In this document: positions 37,315 to 44,050 of the stretch, in pieces
Numbering within the stretch: position 1 is the first letter of the stretch
Layout: each line of letters begins with the position of its first letter
Assembly (NCBI GenBank): GCA_039030555.1
Contig: JBCCDY010000002.1
Coordinates: forward strand, 124,001 to 188,000
DNA from: JBCCDY01 sp039030555
Lineage (GTDB): Bacteria > Bacteroidota > Bacteroidia > Cytophagales > Cyclobacteriaceae
Length of the DNA: 64,000 nt
Reading direction: 5' to 3'
Position numbers and translations under genes: made by a program
The notes under the pieces: generated by a model
The model's input: only the letters and a program-made list of their open reading frames with translations
The model's database searches: none
What the model was told of the DNA's origin: nothing

Positions 37315-37387
37315 TTGTCAACGTTCTATGTATGGTGTCGTAGCTATCCCGCAGGGTAGCTATGTACTATACATTTTGTTGTATGCC
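37315..37387 (-). repeat. attC-like long imperfect hairpin downstream of the nucleotidyltransferase gene
   Basis: Read on the minus strand it begins GGCATACAAC five bases after the stop and ends GAACGTTGACA. Pairing parts are CAAC/GTTG at the ends, ATGTAT/ATACAT, and a strong core TAGCTACCC/GGG(A)TAGCTA around a 3-base loop, separated by unpaired internal loops. This folded layout is that of integron attC sites. The core alone would also work as a terminator. Confidence 0.45.
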
Positions 37388-37391
37388 GTTT

Positions 37392-38078
37392 TTATTTTAT
37401 TAGTTCGTTTAGTTTCTCAATTACTATATCTCTTCGTTCATCAACTGTAAATGGGTTTATATGACATTCAATGATTTCGTTTCGAGAAGGATGGTTTAGT
37501 ATTTCGTTGCTCATTTCTTTTAGATATTCCTGAACGTTTTTGTTTGCGTTTCGCACGTCCTTTACAACCTCTTTATTGTTATCAATAATGTATACTATGT
37601 CTTCAAAGTCATGGCTAGTTCTTGGGTCACTTCCTCTGCTTTTAAAAGCTTCCCATTTTGTTGCTATGAAAAGACTTACAGGCAATATTTTTATTTCAAG
37701 CTCGCCAATATTTACAGGGTAAGCTTTTTCAAAACCTGGTTTCAGCCAACTATTGGTCGGGCCAAGTGGGGTTTCTTCAAATGGAATGAAGTCAATTAGA
37801 ATATCTTCATGAGAATAGCGATACATTACTTTTTCAGAGGGTGCAGGATATATCTTTTTTAAGGCTAACTTTTCCCTAAGCTCATCCATTTGTGCGTATG
37901 TACTTACTTGAACAGATATGTCTATGTCTTTTGTAGGCCTTGGTTGTTCAGCCCCCTCGTCTGTAACATATAAACTAACCACAGCTCCGCCAACATATAT
38001 TACATCGTTGTTTAGTTCTTCAAGTGAGATAGCAACTTTTTCAACTACCTTAATATTGATTGTTTGATTTTTAAGCAT
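37392..38078 (-). CDS. Nucleotidyltransferase-fold protein, AbiEii/MNT-like, possible toxin
   Basis: 228 residues from the ATG at 38078. The pattern VGGAVVSLY, then TKDIDISVQ (catalytic DxD) and ILIDFIPF (third acidic residue) is that of the polymerase-beta nucleotidyltransferase superfamily, in the AbiEii-type branch with a long gap between GG and DxD. The SLFIATKWEAFKSRGSDPRTSHDFEDIVYII stretch is also typical of that branch. The ATG lies inside the upstream HTH gene (8-base overlap), as in many toxin-antitoxin pairs. Such toxins modify tRNA or other targets by nucleotide transfer. The toxin role is inferred from fold and gene pairing. Confidence 0.75.
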   Translation of the reverse strand: MLKNQTINIKVVEKVAISLEELNNDVIYVGGAVVSLYVTDEGAEQPRPTKDIDISVQVSTYAQMDELREKLALKKIYPAPSEKVMYRYSHEDILIDFIPFEETPLGPTNSWLKPGFEKAYPVNIGELEIKILPVSLFIATKWEAFKSRGSDPRTSHDFEDIVYIIDNNKEVVKDVRNANKNVQEYLKEMSNEILNHPSRNEIIECHINPFTVDERRDIVIEKLNELIK

Positions 38079-38589
38079 GTTCAATTTTTTCTTTTAGATA
38101 ATCAAAAGCCAAGTTTTGCTCTCTTGCTTTACCTATTCTAATGGCGTCTGTAAGTGCCATTAATTCGTAATACTTTGAATCATTAGAACAAGCTTCTGGA
38201 GTTTTGGGATGTAAAGGTTCTATGGCTTGTCCTCTAACATTTCCTTTACCATACGGCCAAACAAAATTTTCATCACTAAAAAACTCCTCATTTAATGGGG
38301 GAGCAGATATAGATGTACCAATGCCTCTAGTAATTGAACCCGGTCGTTGAGGGAAAACGTATCTTAGACCTGACTTCAAGAAATCAATAAGAGCTAATTT
38401 TCGTAATGTTCTTTTGTCACTGCTAATTAACCCCGCAATAACAGACCTGTTTATACTTTCACTTATTTCACTTGGGCTTATTTGCAATTCATGAGCCAAG
38501 TCTTTCATATACCATTTGTCAATTCCTTTACTGGCAATTTTTAATAGTACCGCAATATCATGTGGTCGCATTCCACTATGTTTTTTCAT
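38071..38589 (-). CDS. Winged-helix DNA-binding protein, probable autoregulator/antitoxin partner
   Basis: 172 residues from the ATG at 38589. Residues about 5-75 look like a MarR/winged-helix domain (RPHDIAVLLKIASKGIDKWYMKDLAHELQISPSEISESINRSVIAGLIS). The remainder (LRKLALIDFLKSGLRYVFPQRPG, then a YELMALTDAIRIGKAREQNLAFDYLKEKI helix) resembles no family I can name with confidence. It is cotranscribed with the nucleotidyltransferase. A perfect inverted repeat lies 45 bases upstream of the start, suited to autorepression. By position it would be the antitoxin of an AbiE-like system, but it is not a clear AbiEi homologue. Confidence 0.7.
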   Translation of the reverse strand: MKKHSGMRPHDIAVLLKIASKGIDKWYMKDLAHELQISPSEISESINRSVIAGLISSDKRTLRKLALIDFLKSGLRYVFPQRPGSITRGIGTSISAPPLNEEFFSDENFVWPYGKGNVRGQAIEPLHPKTPEACSNDSKYYELMALTDAIRIGKAREQNLAFDYLKEKIEHA

Positions 38590-38633
38590 AATACTAAAGT
38601 TCTTGTTATCGTAAAAATACGAAATTATTTGCA

Positions 38634-38650
38634 ATTCGCGAATCGCGAAT
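38634..38650. promoter_or_regulatory. Operator-like palindrome ATTCGCG-AAT-CGCGAAT
   Basis: Perfect 7-bp arms around a 3-base centre, in an otherwise AT-rich region, 45 bases before the HTH gene ATG. It can also be read as a tandem repeat of TCGCGAA. It lies just upstream of a TAATTTCG sequence resembling a -7 box, so a bound repressor would block the promoter. Confidence 0.55.
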
Positions 38651-38833
38651 CAAGAATTGATATTGGTCGGATGGCATACAACACCCCGCTAACATACACA
38701 GAGTGTTTGTTATATTTTATTAGTAAGAAGAATATAGTGCATTTCACTCAATAAATTAGTGGCCAATGGCAAGCGTTTTATGGCTTATGAAATAGTTAAG
38801 CCACTAAAAGAAGAACAAAATTTGCTTCTTTTC

Positions 38834-38855
38834 AGAGTCTCTTAAAGAGGATTCT
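38834..38855. repeat. Hairpin repeat, copy 2 (AGAGTC-N10-GATTCT)
   Basis: Same length, orientation and trailing TGA-N2-TACCT as copy 1 at 36942; the stem is kept through a G-T wobble. It lies 39 bases after the DraG-like gene stop and could also act as its terminator. Confidence 0.45.
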
Positions 38856-38893
38856 GAACTACCTTGTAATCACCGCAAAAATAGGACAGACTT

Positions 38894-40033
38894 TTAAGGT
38901 TCAATGGCTTTCAATTTGGTAATCAAATCATCAAACACTACTTCATATTGATTCAATAATTCTCGCTTAACCGCCTCCCGAATATCAGTAGGAAAAAAAT
39001 CGGGCCCATACAGTACGCCCATAAATGCACCAATGAGCTGTGCATAAGAATCGGTGTCAAAACCAAACTCAATCGAGAGTTGTAAGGTAGCCAACGGATC
39101 GTAATTAGTGATTTCCCCAACGCTTATCATCAATACCAACGGAATCCAGGTATCCCACCATTGAATAGCTTGTGACTCGTTTTCTAAAATGGAAAAGAGC
39201 GTTTTTATATTTCCATTGGAACGTTCAGCCGCATCCTCAGCAAACTTTATCCAGTAGTTGGTTCTACGTTTTGCCCAGGGAATATCATTCATTTCATAAG
39301 GATCCGTTTTGATCATTACATCTTTGATGCCTGCCCAAGTGGCCGTATCGTTAAAGGCATGGCTTAAGCCAGCATTGATGCTGGCGTGCATATCCTTAGC
39401 AAAACCAAAATCAAAATAATCTACCTCCCAAGTGTTTAGGTAGGTCGCAGTTGGATTATTAGGATAGAGTGCAGCTATCGGTAAAAAAGCCATTTGACCT
39501 AGATTGGTCGGTACACCTGCCCAAATAGTTTCTGGTGGTTTCGCATGGGAGTCTTTATGTTTTCCGCTTACATACAATGCGCTTGGCACAAACTGTTCCA
39601 ACCACTGATCAGTGAGGTTTTTATATTTTGCAGGTACTTGGTTAGGATAATCAAGTAGGGCTTTGGCGAACCGCTTTGCAGATAGTTGGCCTTTTTTGCC
39701 GATAGATTGAATGAACATCATTTTGAATCGGCTGTCATCTGTAATGGTACCTGCGGGTGCAAGGTCAGGGTACGGCCCATAGGGGTCAGGGTCTTCATAA
39801 TATGCCTTTAGCTTAAAGGCAGCAGCTATTTCTTTTATCAATGCCTCATTCAAAACAGTATCAGAGGTGGACCACCAATTTCGTTTGGGAGGAGGAATAA
39901 ATTCATCGGGCCCACCAGCCGCATCTCCAATAAAAGAGCCCATGAGTAAGCCTTCTGTTTTTTCCTGATGTTGTGCGTGAGCTAAGGATACCCATGAAGT
40001 AAGTAGTAAAATCAGAATACTTTTTTTTATCAT
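38894..40033 (-). CDS. Exported ADP-ribosylglycohydrolase (DraG) family protein
   Basis: 379 residues. A signal peptide (MIKKSILILLLTSWVSLAHAQ) is followed by the DraG-family motifs GSFIGDAAGG, TITDDSRFKMMF and GFDTDSYAQLIGAFMGVLYGPD, which carry the binuclear Mg/Mn ligands. Family members remove ADP-ribose or cleave related N- and O-glycosidic bonds; most known ones are cytoplasmic, so export suggests a different substrate, such as a nucleoside or N-glycoside scavenged from outside. It overlaps the upstream kinase gene by 4 bases (ATGA), which implies translational coupling. Confidence 0.83.
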   Translation of the reverse strand: MIKKSILILLLTSWVSLAHAQHQEKTEGLLMGSFIGDAAGGPDEFIPPPKRNWWSTSDTVLNEALIKEIAAAFKLKAYYEDPDPYGPYPDLAPAGTITDDSRFKMMFIQSIGKKGQLSAKRFAKALLDYPNQVPAKYKNLTDQWLEQFVPSALYVSGKHKDSHAKPPETIWAGVPTNLGQMAFLPIAALYPNNPTATYLNTWEVDYFDFGFAKDMHASINAGLSHAFNDTATWAGIKDVMIKTDPYEMNDIPWAKRRTNYWIKFAEDAAERSNGNIKTLFSILENESQAIQWWDTWIPLVLMISVGEITNYDPLATLQLSIEFGFDTDSYAQLIGAFMGVLYGPDFFPTDIREAVKRELLNQYEVVFDDLITKLKAIEP

Positions 40034-41061
40034 TTGAAATGGTTTTGGTTTGGCCTCAACACCATTTCTTTTGCTCGTTCCATCATGCGCTTTTTGCCCA
40101 TCAAATCTAGTGTTAACGGCAATTGTGCTACACCGAGTAAGCGTCTCAGAATCTCTATTCCGGCAAAACCGATCACTTTCTCATGATCAATATTTATGTT
40201 CTTTGCATATTTTTCTACCACATAACTGATATCTTTCTGAGGTTGCGATGAAATAATGAGGTGGGCAATAAATACGCCCAAATCAAATTCCTTGCTTCCG
40301 TGAAAACCAAATTCAGGGTCAATAATGAAAAGCTGTTCATCATTCTTCAGCCAGCTACCAGGATAATAATCTCCATGCAATAGTGTATCGCCTGTGCTCA
40401 AATAAAGTGCCCCTAATTCTTGAGCGGCATTCCGCAGCGCCTCATCAGTAATTTCTTCTGCTACGGTCTTTAACCTTGGAGTAAACTGATCCAGATCAAG
40501 GCCATTGTCCTCTAAAAACGGGATAATAAATATATGCTCATGATTCAGCTTCCGCATTTCGATGTTCGTAATGGTATCCTGAACAGAAGTCTGATGTAAG
40601 CCCTGTAAGTAATCGGTCAGTTTTCTTAACTCCGTTCTTGACATTGGAGTACCATTGTAGATCTCGGTAAAATCTGTGGTATCTCCCAAATCCTGAAAAA
40701 GGAGTATGCAGGATTCTGGATCTTCATAAAGTAAATCAGGCATCATGTTCTGAAGGTCAGTAGAATTTTGAATTTGCTGATAAAATTGAGCTTCTACTTG
40801 TGAGCGATGAGCAGGGGCAGCTATGGTGGGGTATTTTTCAACCCACGGTCGGGCTTGCTTTAGGATGAAACTGCGTTGGTTGGTAGTAACTCTTAATACC
40901 AGGTTCATATTACCCGCACCTGGAACAGAAGTAGTTTCTATTAGCTCACCATTCTTGATAAATTTAGCCTTTCTAAGGTATTGTTCAATTCCGTTTTTAT
41001 CTGATGCATCAACATAAAAACCAGTGGGATTGGCTTTTTCGAAAGTCTCTTTCAAATTCAT
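40030..41061 (-). CDS. Aminoglycoside phosphotransferase-fold kinase, MtnK-like
   Basis: 343 residues from the ATG at 41061. It has a protein-kinase-like APH fold: SFILKQARPWVEKYP (ATP-binding Lys), then LLHGDYYPGSWL (catalytic loop) and FIIDPEFGFHGSKEFDLGVF (metal-binding Asp). This resembles 5-methylthioribose kinase. The operon order is FMN dehydrogenase, kinase, exported DraG-like hydrolase, so phosphorylation of a ribose-like sugar released by the hydrolase is a reasonable idea but unproven. It starts 36 bases after the dehydrogenase gene. Confidence 0.8.
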   Translation of the reverse strand: MNLKETFEKANPTGFYVDASDKNGIEQYLRKAKFIKNGELIETTSVPGAGNMNLVLRVTTNQRSFILKQARPWVEKYPTIAAPAHRSQVEAQFYQQIQNSTDLQNMMPDLLYEDPESCILLFQDLGDTTDFTEIYNGTPMSRTELRKLTDYLQGLHQTSVQDTITNIEMRKLNHEHIFIIPFLEDNGLDLDQFTPRLKTVAEEITDEALRNAAQELGALYLSTGDTLLHGDYYPGSWLKNDEQLFIIDPEFGFHGSKEFDLGVFIAHLIISSQPQKDISYVVEKYAKNINIDHEKVIGFAGIEILRRLLGVAQLPLTLDLMGKKRMMERAKEMVLRPNQNHFK

Positions 41062-41097
41062 AGAGTACAATAATGCATGATAAAGGTTAAAATATCT

Positions 41098-42270
41098 TTA
41101 ACCTACTGAGTCAATTAAATGCTCTGGCAGGTTGTTGACATTTTTGCAACCTAATTGATCCATAATTTGGGAGAGTTGCATTTTCAACATGGCGATGGCA
41201 TGGTTGCCACCATTATTTCCCAATGCACCCACACCATACATGAAAGTTCTGCCCAAAAAAGTAAATGCTGCCCCTGATGCTACGGAGCGTGCCACTTCTG
41301 GCCCTGATTTAATGCCGCTGTCCATCATCACCGTCATTTTATCACCATATTTTTTAGCCAGTTGCTTGAGTGGTTTTATAGTAGATTGACCGATATCTAA
41401 CTGCCTGCCACCGTGGTTAGAGGCAATAATTCCATCTGCACCTAACTTAAGAGCTAACTCAGCATCTTTCTCATTCACCACACCTTTTACCACTAGCTTA
41501 CCTTTCCACTGGTCACGAAGTCTAGCGAGCTTTTCTTCGTTTAACCTACCGTCAAAAGTATCGTTCATGAACTTTCCGAGCTGGCTTAGGTTCAGGTTTT
41601 TAGGCATGTAAGGCGTGAGGTTAGCAAAGTTGGGTTGCCCATGATACAGTGTGGAGAGTGCCCAGGTGGGTTTACCCATAATTTGCAAAATATTGCGTAC
41701 CGACATTTTGGGTGGCATAGACAGGCCATTACGAATATCTTTATACCGAATACCGAAACTGGGTGTGTCAGCCAGGGCTACTAATACTTCGCAACCCGCA
41801 TCAGAAGTACGTTTCAATAGATCATCTTTTACTTTACTATCGGCAGGGTGGTAAAGTTGAAACCAAAATTGACCATTGGTGATTTTTCCTATTTTTTCTA
41901 TGCTATCCGTAGTTACCGTACTTAGCACGAAAGGGATATTGTGCCTTACCGCTGCTTTGGCTAAAATCTCTGTTGAGTTAGGCCAAATAAGACCTTGAAG
42001 GCCAATAGGAGCAATGCCGAAAGGTGCACTGTACTCAACGCCAAATAAGTTGGTGGCCAAATTGGGGCGATCATAAGATCGTAGGTAGTGAGGGCGTAAT
42101 TCAATTTGCTGAATATCAGTTGTATTTCTTTTGAGATTAACCTCATCATTTGCTCCACCTGATAGGTATTCAAAGGCAAATTTGGGCATTCTTTTTCTGG
42201 CCTTCTTTTTTAAGTCTTCTACCGAAGGATAGTCACGAATGAAGTCGGTTTCTATGAGATTCTGACTCAT
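41098..42270 (-). CDS. FMN-dependent alpha-hydroxy acid dehydrogenase, L-lactate dehydrogenase-like
   Basis: 390 residues, the length of LldD. Typical features are FAFEYLSGGANDEVNLKRN at the N-terminus, PFGIAPIGLQGLIWP and FVLSTVTTDSIE for FMN binding, LVVKGVVNEKDAELALKLGADGIIASNHGGRQLD with the catalytic His and Arg, and MTVMMDSGIKSGPEVARSVASGAAFTFLGRTFMYG for the phosphate site. It oxidises a 2-hydroxy acid, most simply L-lactate to pyruvate, at the inner membrane face. L-lactate is the product of the RhaW half of the rhamnose pathway in this window. It is divergent from the NCS1 permease. Confidence 0.87.
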   Translation of the reverse strand: MSQNLIETDFIRDYPSVEDLKKKARKRMPKFAFEYLSGGANDEVNLKRNTTDIQQIELRPHYLRSYDRPNLATNLFGVEYSAPFGIAPIGLQGLIWPNSTEILAKAAVRHNIPFVLSTVTTDSIEKIGKITNGQFWFQLYHPADSKVKDDLLKRTSDAGCEVLVALADTPSFGIRYKDIRNGLSMPPKMSVRNILQIMGKPTWALSTLYHGQPNFANLTPYMPKNLNLSQLGKFMNDTFDGRLNEEKLARLRDQWKGKLVVKGVVNEKDAELALKLGADGIIASNHGGRQLDIGQSTIKPLKQLAKKYGDKMTVMMDSGIKSGPEVARSVASGAAFTFLGRTFMYGVGALGNNGGNHAIAMLKMQLSQIMDQLGCKNVNNLPEHLIDSVG

Positions 42271-42355
42271 AATTCAATGTATTTATTTCACTTTTTTTGC
42301 TAATTGCGGGCAGCACTGAAATACTAATATATGCCATTTAAGGCGTATTTTCGCT

Positions 42356-42372
42356 CAGGATAGGTCAGGACA
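42356..42372 (+). promoter_or_regulatory. 17-bp direct-repeat element (CAGGATA-N3-CAGGACA) upstream of the NCS1 permease
   Basis: Same half-sites and 10-bp spacing as the element at 29373; the two differ only in the three spacer bases. It ends 51 bases before the ATG at 42424, a distance like that of the other copies, which supports that start over the one at 42388. Confidence 0.55.
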
Positions 42373-42423
42373 GTCTTGTACTATTTAATGACTAAGTTCC
42401 CACGAATTGGGCTAAAAAATAAT

Positions 42424-43815
42424 ATGTCAGAGACAGAAAACGCAGTCGTAAACGAATATGAAAGAACACCCGTGCCTGCTTCTCAGCAGAAGGGCTGGAA
42501 GAGTTTTATTGGTATGTATGCTGGAGAGCATGCTGCAGGTACTGAGTTTATGATTGGCCCGCTTTTTTTAACAGCAGGTGTTAGTGCGTTTGATTTAATA
42601 ATCGGTTTGTTAGTGGGTAATTTTTTGGCGGTATTGAGTTGGCGGTATTTATGCGCTACTGTTGCTACAGATATTCGAGTTACTCTTTACTATAAGCTGG
42701 AAAAGATATGCGGCAAAAATCTGGTGACCATTTACAATTTAGCTAATGGCCTACTTTTCTGTTTTTTAGCAGGTAGCATGATTACGGTATCGGCTACAGC
42801 TGTTGGTATTCCTTTTAACCTTGAAATGCCAAGGTTAGATGACACTCTGCCGAATGGCCCTTTATGGATTGTTATAGTCGTGGCTATAGGAGCGGTCATT
42901 TCCTTGGTAGCTGCCAAAGGCTATAATTCAGTGGCTAAATTCGCAAACATTGCCTCTCCCTGGATGGTGCTCATCTTTTTTGTATGTGGTCTGGTAGCTT
43001 TAAAGTTATTGAATGTAGGTTCTTTTAGTGAATTCTGGGCAATATGGGGTGAGGGCGGTGAACCGTTTCCTGGCCAGGTGAAGTTCACCTTTTGGCATGT
43101 GGTATTCTTCTCCTGGTTTTGTAATGCCGCCATGCACATTGGTATGGCCGATCTAAGTGTGTTTAGGTATGCAAAAAATGCCTCAGCTGGTTGGAGCACT
43201 TCCACAGGTATGTATATAGGTCACTATATGGCCTGGATTGCAGCCGCTTTATTATACGCTGTTTATTTAAGAACACCAGAGGCAGTGGCCATGCTGGCGA
43301 ATGGTGAGGCACCACCCGTTTCTCCGGGACCTATGGCCTATAATGCAGTTGGTATTGCAGGTATTATCGTGGTAGTCGTAGCGGGTTGGACGACTGCGAA
43401 CCCAACGATCTATCGGGCGGGTTTGGCTTTTCAAGCTATTATGCCCAAACAATCTACCTTTAAAGTAACCTTGCTAGCGGGTGGTTTGGCCACACTAGCA
43501 GGAGTATTTCCGGCCTTTGCCATGCAGCTATTAGGTTTTGTAGCTACATATGGGTTTATACTGGCTCCGGTGGGTGCCATTATTGTGTTTGATCACTATT
43601 TATCGAAAAGAGCCGGTATACTCTCGGATTATGCTGAGCACAGAGGTATCCATTTTAATTTCCCGGTGCTGCTAGCCTGGGTATTAAGTATGGTTATTTT
43701 CTATTCAATAGCGCAATACAATGGTATTTTCCTGTCGTTTCTTACCTTACCAGCGTGGATTACCTGTGGGGCTTTATACCTTTTGTTCAGTAAACTAACT
43801 CAGAAAAGAGCATGA
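42424..43815 (+). CDS. NCS1-family nucleobase/cation symporter-like permease
   Basis: 463 residues with about 12 hydrophobic segments. The N-terminal GWKSFIGMYAGEHAAGTEFMIGPLFLTAGVSAFDLIIGLLVGNFLAVLSWRYLCA and later AWIAAALLYAVYL and VAGWTTANPTIYRAGLAFQ agree with the NCS1 purine/cytosine permease family. Its substrate is unclear; the link to a glycan regulon through the upstream element, and the divergent DraG/kinase/dehydrogenase operon, leave nucleosides, nucleobases or another small metabolite open. I chose the ATG at 42424 (MSETENAV); an in-frame ATG exists at 42388. Its stop overlaps the start of a 59-codon gene. Confidence 0.82.
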   Translation: MSETENAVVNEYERTPVPASQQKGWKSFIGMYAGEHAAGTEFMIGPLFLTAGVSAFDLIIGLLVGNFLAVLSWRYLCATVATDIRVTLYYKLEKICGKNLVTIYNLANGLLFCFLAGSMITVSATAVGIPFNLEMPRLDDTLPNGPLWIVIVVAIGAVISLVAAKGYNSVAKFANIASPWMVLIFFVCGLVALKLLNVGSFSEFWAIWGEGGEPFPGQVKFTFWHVVFFSWFCNAAMHIGMADLSVFRYAKNASAGWSTSTGMYIGHYMAWIAAALLYAVYLRTPEAVAMLANGEAPPVSPGPMAYNAVGIAGIIVVVVAGWTTANPTIYRAGLAFQAIMPKQSTFKVTLLAGGLATLAGVFPAFAMQLLGFVATYGFILAPVGAIIVFDHYLSKRAGILSDYAEHRGIHFNFPVLLAWVLSMVIFYSIAQYNGIFLSFLTLPAWITCGALYLLFSKLTQKRA

Positions 43816-43991
43816 GTAAACTTGGTAAAACCTTGGGCATAGTAGGGCTGATGTTAACAGTAGTTCCAAGCTTTTTGATTTTCAATGATACCATTTCACT
43901 GGAATTGAATAAGAGCATTATATTGATAGGTACACTTGTTTGGTTCATTGGGGCACCTTTGGCACTTAATAAATCGAATAGTTCGGATTGA
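43812..43991 (+). CDS. 59-residue two-helix membrane protein coupled to the NCS1 permease
   Basis: ATG 43812 overlaps the permease stop by 4 bases (ATGA). The product has two hydrophobic helices, LGIVGLMLTVVPSFLIF and SIILIGTLVWFIGAPLAL, joined by a short polar loop. The overlap and membrane character suggest a small accessory subunit of the permease, comparable in arrangement to small partner subunits of some sodium symporters. I do not recognise the family. Confidence 0.7.
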   Translation: MSKLGKTLGIVGLMLTVVPSFLIFNDTISLELNKSIILIGTLVWFIGAPLALNKSNSSD

Positions 43992-44005
43992 GTTCTTTGC
44001 TCGTT

Positions 44006-44013
44006 TATATTTG
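44006..44013 (+). promoter_or_regulatory. Bacteroidota -7 box (TATATTTG) before the formylglycine-generating enzyme gene
   Basis: Exact TAnnTTTG match, 37 bases before the ATG at 44051. A TTG lies 15 bases further upstream, slightly short for the -33 element. It suggests that the FGE gene can be transcribed independently of the permease. Confidence 0.35.
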
Positions 44014-44050
44014 AATTATTAATCCGTACATTTCCTTACAGCATATTTTG

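Larger units (their letters stand above)
37322..38681 (-). mobile_element. Putative integron-type gene cassette carrying the HTH-nucleotidyltransferase pair
   Basis: The 11-mer GGCATACAACA at 38673-38683 and its reverse complement at 37377-37387 bracket exactly the two genes. In an integron cassette the first bases of the cassette (here TTGTATGCC on the minus strand) pair with the R'' box of its own attC (here GGCATACAA), so this inverted repeat is the expected signature. Cassette ends are set at the G/TT junctions (38682/38681 and 37322/37321). No integrase is in the window, and the box sequences deviate from GTTRRRY. A small transposon with 11-bp terminal repeats is the alternative, but I see no target-site duplication and no transposase. 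Confidence 0.42.
38590..38893. other. 304-base gap upstream of the HTH gene with several inverted repeats
   Basis: No convincing gene. It holds the operator-like palindrome (38634-38650), the cassette boundary 11-mer (38673-38683), a 7-bp hairpin TGGCTTA-N9-TAAGCCA (38781-38803) and the second AGAGTC hairpin (38834-38855). A short open stretch starting ATG 38780 would encode only about 21 residues and is not called. Confidence 0.6.

Noticed and set aside
37377..38683. The HTH-nucleotidyltransferase unit as a transposon with 11-bp terminal inverted repeats
   Set aside because: No target-site duplication and no transposase; the folded hairpin at one end only fits a cassette better. It is kept as an alternative in the feature entry.
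38780..38845. Short ORF starting ATG 38780 (about 21 codons)
   Set aside because: Too short, interrupted by a hairpin repeat, and without a recognisable product.
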